The translations under genes were made by a program, and so were the position numbers. Of a DNA stretch of 64,000 bases, positions 36,672 to 46,283 are shown one piece after another (position 1 is the first letter of the stretch; each line of letters begins with the position of its first letter). Origin of the DNA: Burkholderiales bacterium (GTDB lineage Bacteria > Pseudomonadota > Gammaproteobacteria > Burkholderiales > Usitatibacteraceae); NCBI GenBank assembly GCA_025360815.1, contig JANYBL010000018.1:35817-99816 (forward strand), in the 5' to 3' direction. The notes under the pieces are model-generated. The model worked only from the letters and a program-made list of their open reading frames with translations. It was not told the DNA's origin and ran no database searches.

Positions 36672-37739
36672 TTACTTAGGTAAATCAGGCCGCACAAATT
36701 TTTCATCGCTGGTGAGTGTTTCCAAAAACGCCACTATCGTTTTAATCTCGCCATCTGTCATGCCCGTCTTGACCAAGATCGGGGTTTTATTAGGATCATC
36801 ATTGCCGCCATTGGCCATGTATTTCACCGCTTCTTCTAGGCTAGCCACGCTACCATCATGAAAGTAAGGCGCTGAAATGCCAACGGAACGAAGTGTCGGC
36901 ACTTTAAACGCGCTGGTGTCCTCCACTTTTTTGCTGACATTAAAGCGGCCTAAATCTTTTTTCTCTTTATTTGCTTCCAAGCCAATGTTGTAGAACTCGC
37001 TGTTGGTGTAGATGCCCGTCGTATGGCAAATCACACAACGGCCTTTGCCAATGAAGAGCTCAAAACCTGCTTTCGCATCGGCGCTGACAGCTGCTTTGTC
37101 GCCTTTCTCATAGCGATCCCAAGGCGAATCACCGCTGTTTTTCGTCCGCAGATAGGCGGCAAGCGCTTTTCCGACATTCATTTCATTAGGCGCTTCTCCA
37201 AAGACAGCTTGAAACTGCGCAGCATAGCCTGGGATGGCCGCGAGTGCGGCTGACACTTTCACTGGATCAGCGCCAAGCTGGCCTTTCCAAGCGGCGCGGT
37301 TGTTGCCCTCGAGCGTGGCGGCGCGTCCGTCCCAATACCACGATGTCAAAAAGCCGACGTTATACATGGTTGGTGTGTGCCGCGTGTTTAAACTGCCATC
37401 AGACTTCTTTGATAATTTATTGCCGTCCGCCCAACCGAGATGACGATAATGGCAGCTCTCGCAAGACATTTCGCCATTCCCTGACATACGCTTATCAAAA
37501 AATAATTGTTTGCCGAGCGCTACTTTTTCGGGTGTGCCCGGGTTTTCCGCCGGGTTCACGATGGCGGGGAGTTGTGACATTCGCGGTGCGGCGGGCGCGT
37601 CTATCGTATTGGTTTGTGCGGGTTGTGCGGTTTGGGCGCTGTGCGTACAAGCGACGAGACCAAGTGCCCCCGACACCCCTAATATCCCCAACGATAGGGC
37701 GGCCGCAGATGCGGCGGTTTTCGTCCGTTGCTGTTTCAT
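36672..37739 (-). CDS. Di-haem cytochrome c peroxidase / MauG-family lipoprotein
   Basis: A 355-residue protein with a lipoprotein signal (lipobox LVAC, Cys31) and two haem c sites, CESCH and CVICH, as in bacterial di-haem peroxidases that reduce H2O2 in the periplasm. LGKQLFFDKRMSGNGEMSC, TPTMYNVGF, WDGRAATLEGN and VPTLRSVGISAPYFHDGSVASLEEAV are family landmarks. The frame continues upstream to 38060, but the ATG at 37739 has a GAGGGG site and starts a proper signal. It is divergent from moaA. Confidence 0.92.
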   Translation of the reverse strand: MKQQRTKTAASAAALSLGILGVSGALGLVACTHSAQTAQPAQTNTIDAPAAPRMSQLPAIVNPAENPGTPEKVALGKQLFFDKRMSGNGEMSCESCHYRHLGWADGNKLSKKSDGSLNTRHTPTMYNVGFLTSWYWDGRAATLEGNNRAAWKGQLGADPVKVSAALAAIPGYAAQFQAVFGEAPNEMNVGKALAAYLRTKNSGDSPWDRYEKGDKAAVSADAKAGFELFIGKGRCVICHTTGIYTNSEFYNIGLEANKEKKDLGRFNVSKKVEDTSAFKVPTLRSVGISAPYFHDGSVASLEEAVKYMANGGNDDPNKTPILVKTGMTDGEIKTIVAFLETLTSDEKFVRPDLPK

Positions 37740-37886
37740 GTTGTCCCCTCTTTCCGCTTTTGAAATGAACTGCTGAAATGTTGCGAAAACTTGATGCAAA
37801 ACCGCGCCTAACCACGAATATACTACGACAATATTGGATTGTTTGTTTTTGCCTTTGTTTTGTTTTTGGGCACTTGTTAGCATTCT

Positions 37887-37916
37887 CGCTCCCGCTCCCG
37901 CTCCCGTTCCCGTTCT
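37887..37916. repeat. Hexanucleotide tandem repeat, five units
   Basis: CGCTCC occurs three times, followed by CGTTCC and CGTTCT, in the divergent region between the peroxidase gene and moaA. It ends 13 bases before the chosen moaA start. If translation began farther upstream it would encode an Ala-Pro run. Confidence 0.9.
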
Positions 37917-37929
37917 CATTCCTTGTGCC

Positions 37930-39093
37930 ATGATCATCACCGCATCAAGTTTACCGATTGTTGGATTTAAGTTGAGCCATAAAATTATTCCCATCACTGT
38001 CGCAAATTTCAATACGGACGCCAGGACCGCGACTCGTGCTGGCAGCCGCACGCTGGACATACCACCGTTGAGCGCGAAACCAGATGCCGTCTCGCCAGTC
38101 GATCAACGAGGCCGTCGCATCCGTGATTTACGCATCTCGGTTACCGACCGCTGCAATTTTCGCTGCACTTATTGCATGCCGAAAAATGTGTTCGACGGCG
38201 ATTATCAATTTCTGCCGCATGACGAACTGCTCACTTTTGAGGAAATCACCCGGATCGCCCGCATTTCGGTGAGTTTGGGCGTGGAAAAAATACGGCTCAC
38301 CGGCGGCGAGCCATTGCTACGCAAAGGGATTGAGCATCTCATCGCGATGCTGAAGGAAATTCCCGGCATTGATCTAGCCCTGACCACTAACGGCTCGGCG
38401 CTCGGCGCTAAAGCGGTCGCTCTCGAAGCGGCAGGCCTGAAACGCGTCACGGTATCACTCGATTCCCTAAACGATGCCACCTTCCGTTCGATGAACGACG
38501 TTGATTATCCCGTTGCCAAAGTGCTTGATGCTATTGATGCCGCACAACATGCGGGTTTAACGCCGGTCAAAATTAACATGGTGGTTAAACGCGGCGTAAA
38601 TGATCATGACATCGTAGAAATGGCGCGGCGATTTAAAAACACCGGGAACATTGTGCGCTTTATCGAATTTATGGATGTCGGTGCCACCAACGGCTGGCTG
38701 ATGGATGACGTGATCCCTTCCGCCGAAATTGTTCGTCGTATCAACGATGTTTTTCCGTTAGAAGTTGCCGATGCCAACTACGAAGGCGAAGTCGCCGAGC
38801 GTTGGCGCTATAAAGATGGCAGCGGCGAGATTGGCGTTATTTCAAGCGTCACTCAAGCATTTTGCGGAACCTGTACGCGGGCTCGTCTGTCCACCGATGG
38901 CGGGCTTTATACCTGCCTGTTTGCGCAGAAAGGCTATGACTTGAAAGCGTTGTTGCGGGGCGGGAAAAGTGATGATGAAATTCGGGAGGCGATGGGAGCG
39001 ATATGGCAGTCACGGGCCGACAACTATTCTGAAGTTCGGACGGCTGAGACTGCCAAGAGTCGAAAGGTTGAGATGAGTTTTATTGGCGGGTGA
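37930..39093 (+). CDS. moaA: GTP 3',8-cyclase (molybdenum cofactor biosynthesis protein A)
   Basis: MoaA is the radical-SAM enzyme that opens molybdopterin synthesis by cyclising GTP. From ATG 37930 it has 387 residues. The radical-SAM cluster is in [13 protein letters not shown] (Cys75, 79, 82). The C-terminal second 4Fe-4S site is [14 protein letters not shown]...C. The essential C-terminal Gly-Gly is present. Other landmarks are [12 protein letters not shown] and VSLDSL. The N-terminus carries about 60 residues before the fold begins at [15 protein letters not shown], longer than usual, so the true start could be later. No other moa genes are in the window. Confidence 0.94.
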   Translation: MIITASSLPIVGFKLSHKIIPITVANFNTDARTATRAGSRTLDIPPLSAKPDAVSPVDQRGRRIRDLRISVTDRCNFRCTYCMPKNVFDGDYQFLPHDELLTFEEITRIARISVSLGVEKIRLTGGEPLLRKGIEHLIAMLKEIPGIDLALTTNGSALGAKAVALEAAGLKRVTVSLDSLNDATFRSMNDVDYPVAKVLDAIDAAQHAGLTPVKINMVVKRGVNDHDIVEMARRFKNTGNIVRFIEFMDVGATNGWLMDDVIPSAEIVRRINDVFPLEVADANYEGEVAERWRYKDGSGEIGVISSVTQAFCGTCTRARLSTDGGLYTCLFAQKGYDLKALLRGGKSDDEIREAMGAIWQSRADNYSEVRTAETAKSRKVEMSFIGG

Positions 39094-39427
39094 ACATGAC
39101 GAGGTCTTTTGATATATTTAACAACATTTCTGATCACTTTTTTCAAGCTATTGAGCCACGGCCAATGTGTGAAAGTGCGGCTGTTTTAAATGATTTTGTT
39201 GGAAATTTTTTTGCCAAATTCTCACCCGTAAACAGAATTTACGCCGCAAAATTTACGCAAGCGAATCATGGCTATCGCTAAGTTGCCCCGCTGGCCCAAT
39301 GATGGAGATGGATTGCTATGGCGGAGGTATGGCGGACAAATGGCGGAGAAATGGCGGAAATACGGTGCAACAGCAATTGGCAAATGTGATCCTTTTTATT
39401 GATTGTTCCTTTGAAAAAATTTAACCC
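39094..39427. other. Spacer after moaA with an 11-bp tandem repeat
   Basis: No convincing gene is seen in these 334 bases; a 63-codon frame at 39090-39281 lacks family features. At 39317-39360 four units of 11 bases (TATGGCGGAGG, TATGGCGGACA, AATGGCGGAGA, AATGGCGGAAA) follow head to tail about 70 bases upstream of the DUF2461 gene. Confidence 0.8.
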
Positions 39428-40090
39428 ATGCACATCCCAGCCCTCCTCCAATTCCTAAAAGAGCTCGACGAAAATAACAATCGCCCGTGGTTTTTGCACA
39501 ACAAACCGCATTACGACATCTTGCGCGAAGAATTCGTTGCGCTTGTTGGTCAAGTCGGCGCGAAGGTAGCGAAGTTCGACAAAGAACTTGGCCCGTTCGA
39601 GCCCAAGAAGGCGGTATTTCGTATTTACCGCGATGTCCGGTTTGCCAAGGATAAAAGCCCTTTCAAAAATCATATTGGCGCTGTACTCGGCGCTAGGACG
39701 ACCGACAAAACACGCCCCGTTTATTATTTTCATGTTGACTGCCGAGGCCAGTTACTCATGGCTTGCGGCGTCTATATGCCAGAAGCGCTGGCGATTAAAA
39801 AAATCCGCGATTACATCGTTGCCGAGCCGGCAAAGTTTGCGAAGCTGTTAAAAAATAAATCGCTCAACGATACCTTTGGCGGGCTGATTGAACAAGACCG
39901 TATGGTACGGCCACCCAAAGGCTATGCAGCGGATTTACCGCATATTGATCACATCAAAAATCGGCATTTTTTATGCGAAACATCGATCAATCTGTACAAA
40001 AAAGTGCCAAAGGATTTGCCTGAGATGATCGCCCAACATTTTGAAGCCGCGAAACCGTTGGTAATGTGGCTGCGGCAAGCAGTAATGTAA
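39428..40090 (+). CDS. DUF2461-family protein
   Basis: A 220-residue soluble protein that matches DUF2461 along its length. FLKELDENNNRPWFLHNKPHYD, KKAVFRIYRDVRFAKDKSPFKNHIGA and VYYFHVDCRGQLLMACGVYMPE are the family's conserved blocks. Members are widespread in bacteria and of unknown function. The RIYRDVRF-KDKSP block with its basic residues is the most conserved part. The gene stands alone between moaA and the GGDEF-EAL gene. Confidence 0.9.
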   Translation: MHIPALLQFLKELDENNNRPWFLHNKPHYDILREEFVALVGQVGAKVAKFDKELGPFEPKKAVFRIYRDVRFAKDKSPFKNHIGAVLGARTTDKTRPVYYFHVDCRGQLLMACGVYMPEALAIKKIRDYIVAEPAKFAKLLKNKSLNDTFGGLIEQDRMVRPPKGYAADLPHIDHIKNRHFLCETSINLYKKVPKDLPEMIAQHFEAAKPLVMWLRQAVM

Positions 40091-40269
40091 ACCGCATCAA
40101 TGGGCACAAGCGCTTTAGTCGGTGCCACACCAATCAGGTCCAATGCATAAGTCGACGCACATTCAGACACCGGTGCACACGCTGACCGCCGATATGAGGC
40201 CTGCAATATGTGCGAGTATAGAAATAAACCGATACGAGCCACGAGGTCCACGAAATAATTCTTTTGTCA

Positions 40270-40289
40270 ACCTGTCAGAACTGACATTG
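40270..40289 (+). promoter_or_regulatory. lux-box-like palindrome
   Basis: The centre is TGTCAG-AA-CTGACA, a perfect palindrome, within ACCTGTCAGAACTGACATTG. The left half ACCTGT and the ACA near the right end agree with the classic LuxR-type box. It overlaps the first bases of a strong -35 and is centred about 42 bases before the expected transcription start, the position used by LuxR-type activators. It also resembles a LexA box (CTGT-N8-ACAT, one mismatch). The regulator is not in this window. Confidence 0.4.
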
Positions 40290-40315
40290 ACGTGATATTC
40301 GCCTTGCCCTAATAT
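40287..40315 (+). promoter_or_regulatory. Strong sigma-70 promoter of the GGDEF-EAL gene
   Basis: TTGACG at 40287-40292 and TAATAT at 40310-40315 are separated by exactly 17 bases. The expected start near 40322 leaves a leader of about 105 bases before the GTG at 40427. The rest of the 336-base spacer shows no gene. Confidence 0.6.
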
Positions 40316-40426
40316 TAATTATGAACGTAGTTTTTCAGCAGGCATCTCGCGACCCGCGTCAAAGCCTAAATATACGTTTTCAGCCATTTCGTAAATTAGT
40401 TCGCGATCAACTGCGGAGCCCTCAAC

Positions 40427-43267
40427 GTGAATGCCAGTGTAGAAGTTGTTTCTAAATACGCGGCCATAGAGCAGCGGGTGAAACTCCAGCAGGCGGCGCT
40501 GCTGCATGTCATGAAGAGTGATTTATTGGCGCAGAATCTCACTAGGGTTTTTGCACAGCTTACCGAAATATGCGCTACCACCATCGGTGCACGCCGTGTT
40601 TCGATTTGGCGATTCACCGACGATCGCGCAACACTTGAGCTGATTGATCTTTACGAGCTAGACACCAATCGGCACTCGTCTGGCGCGCGGTTGAACGCCT
40701 CGCACTACCCAATCTATTTTGAAGCCCTGCGCTGGAATCGCGCCGTTAATGCCTGCGACGCGCGCACGGATACTCGCACTGCGGAATTAACGCAAAATTA
40801 CCTGCTGCCGCTCGACGTTTATTCATTGCTGGACGCGACTATTTGGTATGGCGGCGAAAGCCAAGGCGTGGTTTGTGTCGAGGCCGTTGGCACAAAACGC
40901 GATTGGACACCAGACGAACAGCAATTTTCGGTGTCGATCGCAGATCTCACCGCAATGGCGTTTGAAAACAAGCACCGTCGTGAGACGGAAGATCAACTTT
41001 CGGCTTCCGAAAACCGTTTCTCGCGTGTCTTCTGGCTGAGCCCCGATTGGATTGTTGTAAAGCGGGTAAGCGACGGCATGATTATCGAGGTTAACGAAAG
41101 CTTCGAGCGCCAATCTGGCTATATGGCGCAAGAAATAGTTGGCCATACCGTCGATGAGATCGGACTTTGGGCGTTTTCAGAGCAGCGCGATACTTGGCAC
41201 AAGCGCATAACCGAAGGCGGCAGCGTGCGTGGGTTTGAGGCGGCGTTAAAGTTAAAATCAGGTGAAATTCGCACCTTTGAAATCGCTACCGAGCGGCTTG
41301 AAATTGATGGCGAGATGTCACTCATTTCTATTGGCCGCGATATCACCGCCAGCAAACGGCAAGAGCGCTTGGTGTTCGATATTGCGCAGAGCGTGGCGGC
41401 GGCAAGTGGCGAAGACTTTTTTCGATCACTGGTCGAATGTTTGGCGCGTGCGCTCGATGCCGATATGGCATTTGTCGGTGAGCTTGATCACGATGATGAA
41501 AGCTGTGTCAGCACTATTGCCGTACAAAAGCAAAGCGGCGCATCCGATAACTTTATCTATCGCTTGGCTGGTTCTCCATGCGAAACCGTGTTGGGGCGCG
41601 GCATTTGCGCCTATCCCCGTAATGTCGCTCAGCTATTTCCTGATGATATTGCGTTAACAAAAACATTAACCGAAGGCTATGTCGGCGCGCCATTGATGAG
41701 CTCATCGGGCAAACCACTTGGCTTAATTGCTGTTTTATTCAAGAGACCATTGGAGCAAAGCGGTGTTGCCATTCATATGCTGCAAATATTTGCTGCGCGG
41801 GCGGCAGCCGAACTCGAGCGGCGCGATCAATTGGCGGAATTGGAATATCGCGCTACCCATGATTTGTTAACAGGTCTTCAAAATCGATCTGCATTGGAGC
41901 GCGATATTAACCGTTCCATTGATGCTGCAAAACATGGATACAGCGCACTGTTGCTGATCGACTTGGATCACTTTAAAGAGATCAACGACACCCTCGGCCA
42001 CGCGGCCGGGGATTTGCTACTCGCCAAATTGGCACATCGATTGATGCCGGACAATGAGGGGCTTAGCGTTGGCGACGATATTGTCGCGCAAGAAGTGGCG
42101 CGCGGCATTGTGCCGGGCGGCGCGCGCGAGGTGCCGGGAAACGCGTCGCGGACTGTAACGCGAACGGTGGCGCGGTCGGTGGTGCGAAAAGTAGCCCGAC
42201 TAGGCGGGGATGAATTTGCAATTTGGTTAGAAAATTTAGCCGATCCGCAACTTGCAAAGGCAATGGCTACACAAACCTTGGCGACAATAACCGCGCCATT
42301 CGATATTCAAGGCTATAGATTGCAGATCAATGCCAGCATCGGCATTGCCTTGCATCCGGGGAACGGTGCCAGTGCGATTGAAATCATGCGCTGCGCCGAT
42401 GTCGCCATGTATATCGCCAAACGGCGCGGCAACAGTTACGCGGTCTATGACCGCGCGGACGATACGCATTCACGCGCCCGCCTTGTGTTAATCGGCGAAA
42501 TTGGCGACGCCGTCACCAACAGACAGCTTGAATTGCACTACCAGCCAAAGATTTCGTTACAGACTAACCAACCCACCGGTTTTGAGGCGCTGGTCCGTTG
42601 GCGGCACCCTACCCGAGGGTTGTTACCGCCGTCACAATTTATCCCTCTGGCCGAACTGTCCGATATTATTTTACCGTTAACGCTATGGGTGTTGGATCAG
42701 TCGCTGGCGCAACTTAAATCATGGACCAACGATGCCGCCATCATCGGCACCACCCATCAAAACTTTAGGGTAGCAGTCAATTTGTCAGCACGCCACCTCA
42801 TGGATGAGGCATTCCCTGAACAGGTTCGCCAATTGCTCGAAAAGCATCAGGTGCCCGCATCGCAATTAGAGCTTGAAATCACCGAGAGCGCGTTGATAGC
42901 CGATCCCGAGCGGGCCACGCGGGTTCTGCAGCACGTACAGGACATCGGCATTAAGATCGCGATTGATGATTTTGGCACTGGCTATTCATCACTATCGCAC
43001 CTCAAAACCCTGCCCGTCAGCACGTTAAAAATTGACATCTCATTTGTGCTGCAAATGTTGAGCAACGAAAAAGACGCGGCGATTGTCGAATCTACCATTA
43101 ACCTCGCCCACAATTTGGGCTTATCGGTTGTTGCCGAGGGCATTGAGGACGAAACTACGCTCACTGCGTTGCGCGACCTCGGTTGCAATGAAGGACAGGG
43201 TTTTTTTATCAGTCGGCCGATGACCAGCGCGCATGCCACAGCGTGGCTGAAAGCTGCTTTAGTCTAG
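40427..43267 (+). CDS. GAF-PAS-GAF-GGDEF-EAL cyclic-di-GMP signalling protein
   Basis: A 946-residue cytoplasmic protein: GAF (about 20-185), PAS (about 195-310, FSRVFWLSPDWIVVKR), second GAF (about 320-465), GGDEF (about 475-690) and EAL (about 700-945). The GGDEF motif is intact (LGGDEF, residues 592-597) with HDLLTGLQNRSALERDI, but the inhibitory RxxD site is absent. About 35-40 extra residues, rich in Arg/Thr/Val/Ala, are inserted just before GGDEF. The EAL motif is GFEALVRWRHP, with DDFGTGYSSL and VVAEGIED, so the phosphodiesterase is probably active. Start is a GTG with GGAG nearby. No membrane segment is seen. Confidence 0.92.
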   Translation: MNASVEVVSKYAAIEQRVKLQQAALLHVMKSDLLAQNLTRVFAQLTEICATTIGARRVSIWRFTDDRATLELIDLYELDTNRHSSGARLNASHYPIYFEALRWNRAVNACDARTDTRTAELTQNYLLPLDVYSLLDATIWYGGESQGVVCVEAVGTKRDWTPDEQQFSVSIADLTAMAFENKHRRETEDQLSASENRFSRVFWLSPDWIVVKRVSDGMIIEVNESFERQSGYMAQEIVGHTVDEIGLWAFSEQRDTWHKRITEGGSVRGFEAALKLKSGEIRTFEIATERLEIDGEMSLISIGRDITASKRQERLVFDIAQSVAAASGEDFFRSLVECLARALDADMAFVGELDHDDESCVSTIAVQKQSGASDNFIYRLAGSPCETVLGRGICAYPRNVAQLFPDDIALTKTLTEGYVGAPLMSSSGKPLGLIAVLFKRPLEQSGVAIHMLQIFAARAAAELERRDQLAELEYRATHDLLTGLQNRSALERDINRSIDAAKHGYSALLLIDLDHFKEINDTLGHAAGDLLLAKLAHRLMPDNEGLSVGDDIVAQEVARGIVPGGAREVPGNASRTVTRTVARSVVRKVARLGGDEFAIWLENLADPQLAKAMATQTLATITAPFDIQGYRLQINASIGIALHPGNGASAIEIMRCADVAMYIAKRRGNSYAVYDRADDTHSRARLVLIGEIGDAVTNRQLELHYQPKISLQTNQPTGFEALVRWRHPTRGLLPPSQFIPLAELSDIILPLTLWVLDQSLAQLKSWTNDAAIIGTTHQNFRVAVNLSARHLMDEAFPEQVRQLLEKHQVPASQLELEITESALIADPERATRVLQHVQDIGIKIAIDDFGTGYSSLSHLKTLPVSTLKIDISFVLQMLSNEKDAAIVESTINLAHNLGLSVVAEGIEDETTLTALRDLGCNEGQGFFISRPMTSAHATAWLKAALV

Positions 43268-43454
43268 AGAAAGCAAGGTTCCCCAAGCACCTCTGGCAGC
43301 GCACTCCTCACGGCTCGGAACGTTTTAACGCTGGCTTGGCGGGGGGATGCGGCGGCATTGCTTAGGTCATCATTCAACCAGCCGTTAGAACAGCTTTTCA
43401 CTTCCCTTCAACTCCCCAGCAGCACTTAAAAAGCCCCAAGCAGCCCATCAGTTC

Positions 43455-45152
43455 CTAGGCGGCTGCTGTTTCCTGCCAACCTTTTGGAATCGAACCCAAC
43501 AATTTTTTGGTGTATTCCTGCTTTGGATGCAAATAAATCTCATCCGAGTTTGCGACTTCAATGACATCGCCTTCACTCATTACCATTACCTGGTCGGAAA
43601 TGTATTTCACCACCGCCAAATCATGGGAAATGAAGATGTAGCTCATTTTGTATTCATCTTGTAGATCCTGCAGCAAATTGAGCACTTGCGCTTGTACAGA
43701 CACATCCAGTGCCGATACGGATTCATCGCAAATCAACACATCGGGCTTCATGGTCAAGCAGCGCGCTATTGCGATCCGCTGGCGCTGCCCACCGGAAAAT
43801 TCGTGCGGATATTTGTAAAACGATACATCGGGCAGGCCAACGCGTTTTAGCAGCGCCATTGCCAAGCCGATACGCTCTTGGTCATCTACGCCAATGCTGT
43901 GAATCTTCATCGGCTCCAGCAAAATCTGGCCCACGGTAAAGCGCGGATTCAGCGAGGCGTAAGGGTTTTGAAAAACAATCTGGATACGGCGCTTGTATTT
44001 CAAAAAGTCTTTTTCGCTCAACTTTAATAAATCGACACCGTCAAACAATACTTCACCGCCAGATGCCGCATGCAGGCGCATCAGCGTCAAACCAACCGTC
44101 GTTTTCCCGGAACCTGATTCGCCCACCAAGCCCAGCGTTTTACCGCGTGCCAGCTTAAATGAGGCGTCCTTCACGGCGGCCACTTCTCGCTTTTTAAACA
44201 GCCCATCTTTGAGCATGAATTTTTTGGAAAGATTATTCACTTCCAACACAATTTGGTCATTCGGCTCGTAGCCGCGTTTGCGCTGCACGAGGTTTTCTTT
44301 GTTCACACCTTCTGGTCGCAAGAAATCATCGATCACCGGCAAGCGCTTGGGCCGTTCCAAAACGCTCGGACGGCACGATAGCAGTGCTTTGGTGTAGGGA
44401 TGTGTTGGCGCCTCAAAAATGGCCTTGGCAGTGCCTTTTTCTTTGATTTCGCCGCTTTGCATCACCACGATATGATCGGCGATTTCGCCAACGACTGCCA
44501 GATCGTGCGTGATGAATAGCACCGACATAGAGTGGCGTTGCTGCAAATTGGCAATCAAATCCAAAATTTGCTTTTGAATCGTCACATCAAGCGCAGTGGT
44601 GGGCTCGTCGGCAATCAGCAATTTGGGTTCGCACGAAATTGCTTGTGCGATCATGACACGCTGCTGCTGCCCGCCAGAAAGCTCATGCGGAAATGAATTC
44701 ATCCGCAACTTGGGGTTCGGAATACCAACTTCATGCATCAGCTCTTCTGCCCGCGCCCAAGCTTGTTTTCGTGTCATTTTGGTATGCAGACGTAACACTT
44801 CGGCAATTTGGTCACCGACCGTAAAGACCGGATTCAGTGACGACATCGGCTCTTGAAAAATCACCGAAATAGCTTTACCGCGAACATTGCGCATGTCTTG
44901 TTCAGGCAGCTTCAGCAAATTTCTGCCCTCAAATGAAATCTCGCTATTGGGTGAAATGATGGCGGTTTCTTTCGGCAACAAACGCACAATCGACATCGCC
45001 GACACCGATTTGCCGGAGCCTGACTCACCCACTAGCGCGACGGTAGAATTTTTGGGCACATTAAACGAAATGCCTTTAACCGCTTCAAAAATTTGGTTGC
45101 CGTCAAGCCGAAATTTGACGTTTAGGTTTTTAACTTCGAGTAAATTATCCAT
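43455..45152 (-). CDS. Peptide-type ABC transporter, fused double ATPase
   Basis: A 565-residue protein joining two ABC ATPase domains (DppD-like, about 5-255, and DppF-like, about 305-555), as in YejF. Walker A motifs are GESGSGKS and GESGSGKT, signature motifs LSGGQQQR and FSGGQRQR, Walker B LLIADEPTTALD and VLICDESVSALD. The oligopeptide-specific extension (HPYTKALL, then a weaker EYTKKLLGSIP) follows each domain. It powers uptake of peptides or related compounds with the two permeases and three binding proteins upstream in the same minus-strand operon. Confidence 0.93.
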   Translation of the reverse strand: MDNLLEVKNLNVKFRLDGNQIFEAVKGISFNVPKNSTVALVGESGSGKSVSAMSIVRLLPKETAIISPNSEISFEGRNLLKLPEQDMRNVRGKAISVIFQEPMSSLNPVFTVGDQIAEVLRLHTKMTRKQAWARAEELMHEVGIPNPKLRMNSFPHELSGGQQQRVMIAQAISCEPKLLIADEPTTALDVTIQKQILDLIANLQQRHSMSVLFITHDLAVVGEIADHIVVMQSGEIKEKGTAKAIFEAPTHPYTKALLSCRPSVLERPKRLPVIDDFLRPEGVNKENLVQRKRGYEPNDQIVLEVNNLSKKFMLKDGLFKKREVAAVKDASFKLARGKTLGLVGESGSGKTTVGLTLMRLHAASGGEVLFDGVDLLKLSEKDFLKYKRRIQIVFQNPYASLNPRFTVGQILLEPMKIHSIGVDDQERIGLAMALLKRVGLPDVSFYKYPHEFSGGQRQRIAIARCLTMKPDVLICDESVSALDVSVQAQVLNLLQDLQDEYKMSYIFISHDLAVVKYISDQVMVMSEGDVIEVANSDEIYLHPKQEYTKKLLGSIPKGWQETAAA

Positions 45153-45179
45153 TGGGGTCGCCCGTTTTTTGTGATGTGC

Positions 45180-46274
45180 TTATTTTATTTTTGGATCGAG
45201 CGCATCGCGCAACGAATCGGTCAGCATTGAAAACGCCGTCACCAATATCGCCATCGAGATACCCGCCGCGGCCAACTGCCACCATTTGCCAATCACCAGC
45301 TCGGATTGCGCTTCGGCCAGCATGGTTCCCCATGAAACGGAATCAACTGGCACGCCCAATCCGAGGTAGGACAAAATCACCTCGGCCTTAATAAACTGAA
45401 CCACGTGCTGCGACAACTGCACCAAACACACATGGCTCACATTCGGCAAGATATGCACGAACATGCGTCGCGAATCGCTCGCGCCAATCGCTTGCGCCGC
45501 CTTCACGTACTCGCGCGAGGCGTGCTTGATATATTCGGAACGCACCAAACGATAAATACCCGTCCAGCCGGTAAACGCCAAAATCGCCACCACCATCGGC
45601 ACGCCCTTGTAGGCCGCAAGCTGTGGCGAGCTCGCGAATACCGCGGCGAACGCCAAGATCAGCAGGATGTATGGAATGGAGGTAAAAATGTTGTAAAACC
45701 ATTCCAGCAAATCGCCTACCTTGCCACCCATGTAACCAGAAATCGCGCCCAGTGTAGTGCCGATGATGGTCGCGAACAACGCTGCAAAGAGCCCGACAAA
45801 AATAGAGGTCTCTGCTCCCTTAATGGCTTTTTGCAGCACATCGCGGCCCCATTTATCACCACCAAACGCCAATGATTCAGCGCGTTTAACCTCTGTGGTT
45901 TTAATCTTTGCGGTGCGCTCCGCCCACTCGGCGTAACGCGGTGCCAATGGATCAATATCCGATAAATCAACCGGTTCAATTTTGGGGGCATTGGCGTCCG
46001 CTTTGGTCCGTACTGCCTCCAAGTTCTCGGCCCCGGCCATAAAGCTGGGATTGGCATACGAAACGCCGACTTCTTTCGACCAATTTTTGGCCACTAGCCC
46101 CGTATAAGAACCCACCATCATCAGCAAAAAGAAGATCACGACAACCAGTGAGACTATCCCGACTTTATCGCGCTTCAGCCGACGCCACGCCAGCTGCCAG
46201 AGGCCGGGCGACACTTGATGAAGCGGCGCCGCAGGTGGTGGAGGTGTGTGGCTGGCATTCAAAACTGCACTCAT
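45180..46274 (-). CDS. ABC transporter permease (DppC/YejE type)
   Basis: A 364-residue inner-membrane permease with about six hydrophobic segments. The first follows a cytoplasmic N-terminus (WRRLKRDKVGIVSLVVVIFFLLM). A roughly 100-residue periplasmic loop follows. The permease EAA-like loop reads REYVKAAQAIGASDSRRMFVHILPNV. WGTMLAEAQ and the ending LTDSLRDALDPKIK are typical of DppC-like subunits. AAGGAG precedes the ATG. It lies nine bases downstream of its DppB-type partner. Confidence 0.93.
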   Translation of the reverse strand: MSAVLNASHTPPPPAAPLHQVSPGLWQLAWRRLKRDKVGIVSLVVVIFFLLMMVGSYTGLVAKNWSKEVGVSYANPSFMAGAENLEAVRTKADANAPKIEPVDLSDIDPLAPRYAEWAERTAKIKTTEVKRAESLAFGGDKWGRDVLQKAIKGAETSIFVGLFAALFATIIGTTLGAISGYMGGKVGDLLEWFYNIFTSIPYILLILAFAAVFASSPQLAAYKGVPMVVAILAFTGWTGIYRLVRSEYIKHASREYVKAAQAIGASDSRRMFVHILPNVSHVCLVQLSQHVVQFIKAEVILSYLGLGVPVDSVSWGTMLAEAQSELVIGKWWQLAAAGISMAILVTAFSMLTDSLRDALDPKIK

Positions 46275-46283
46275 GTCGGCTCC

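Noticed and set aside
37740..38060. N-terminal extension of the di-haem peroxidase frame
   Set aside because: A good ribosome site and a proper lipoprotein signal start at 37739. The extension would overlap the divergent moaA gene.
39090..39281. 63-codon frame after moaA
   Set aside because: It overlaps the moaA end, has no family features and looks like a chance frame.
43310..43360. AACGCTGGCTTGGCGGG as a dispersed-element copy after the GGDEF-EAL gene
   Set aside because: Partial match only, no second arm and no conserved GTTTT end.
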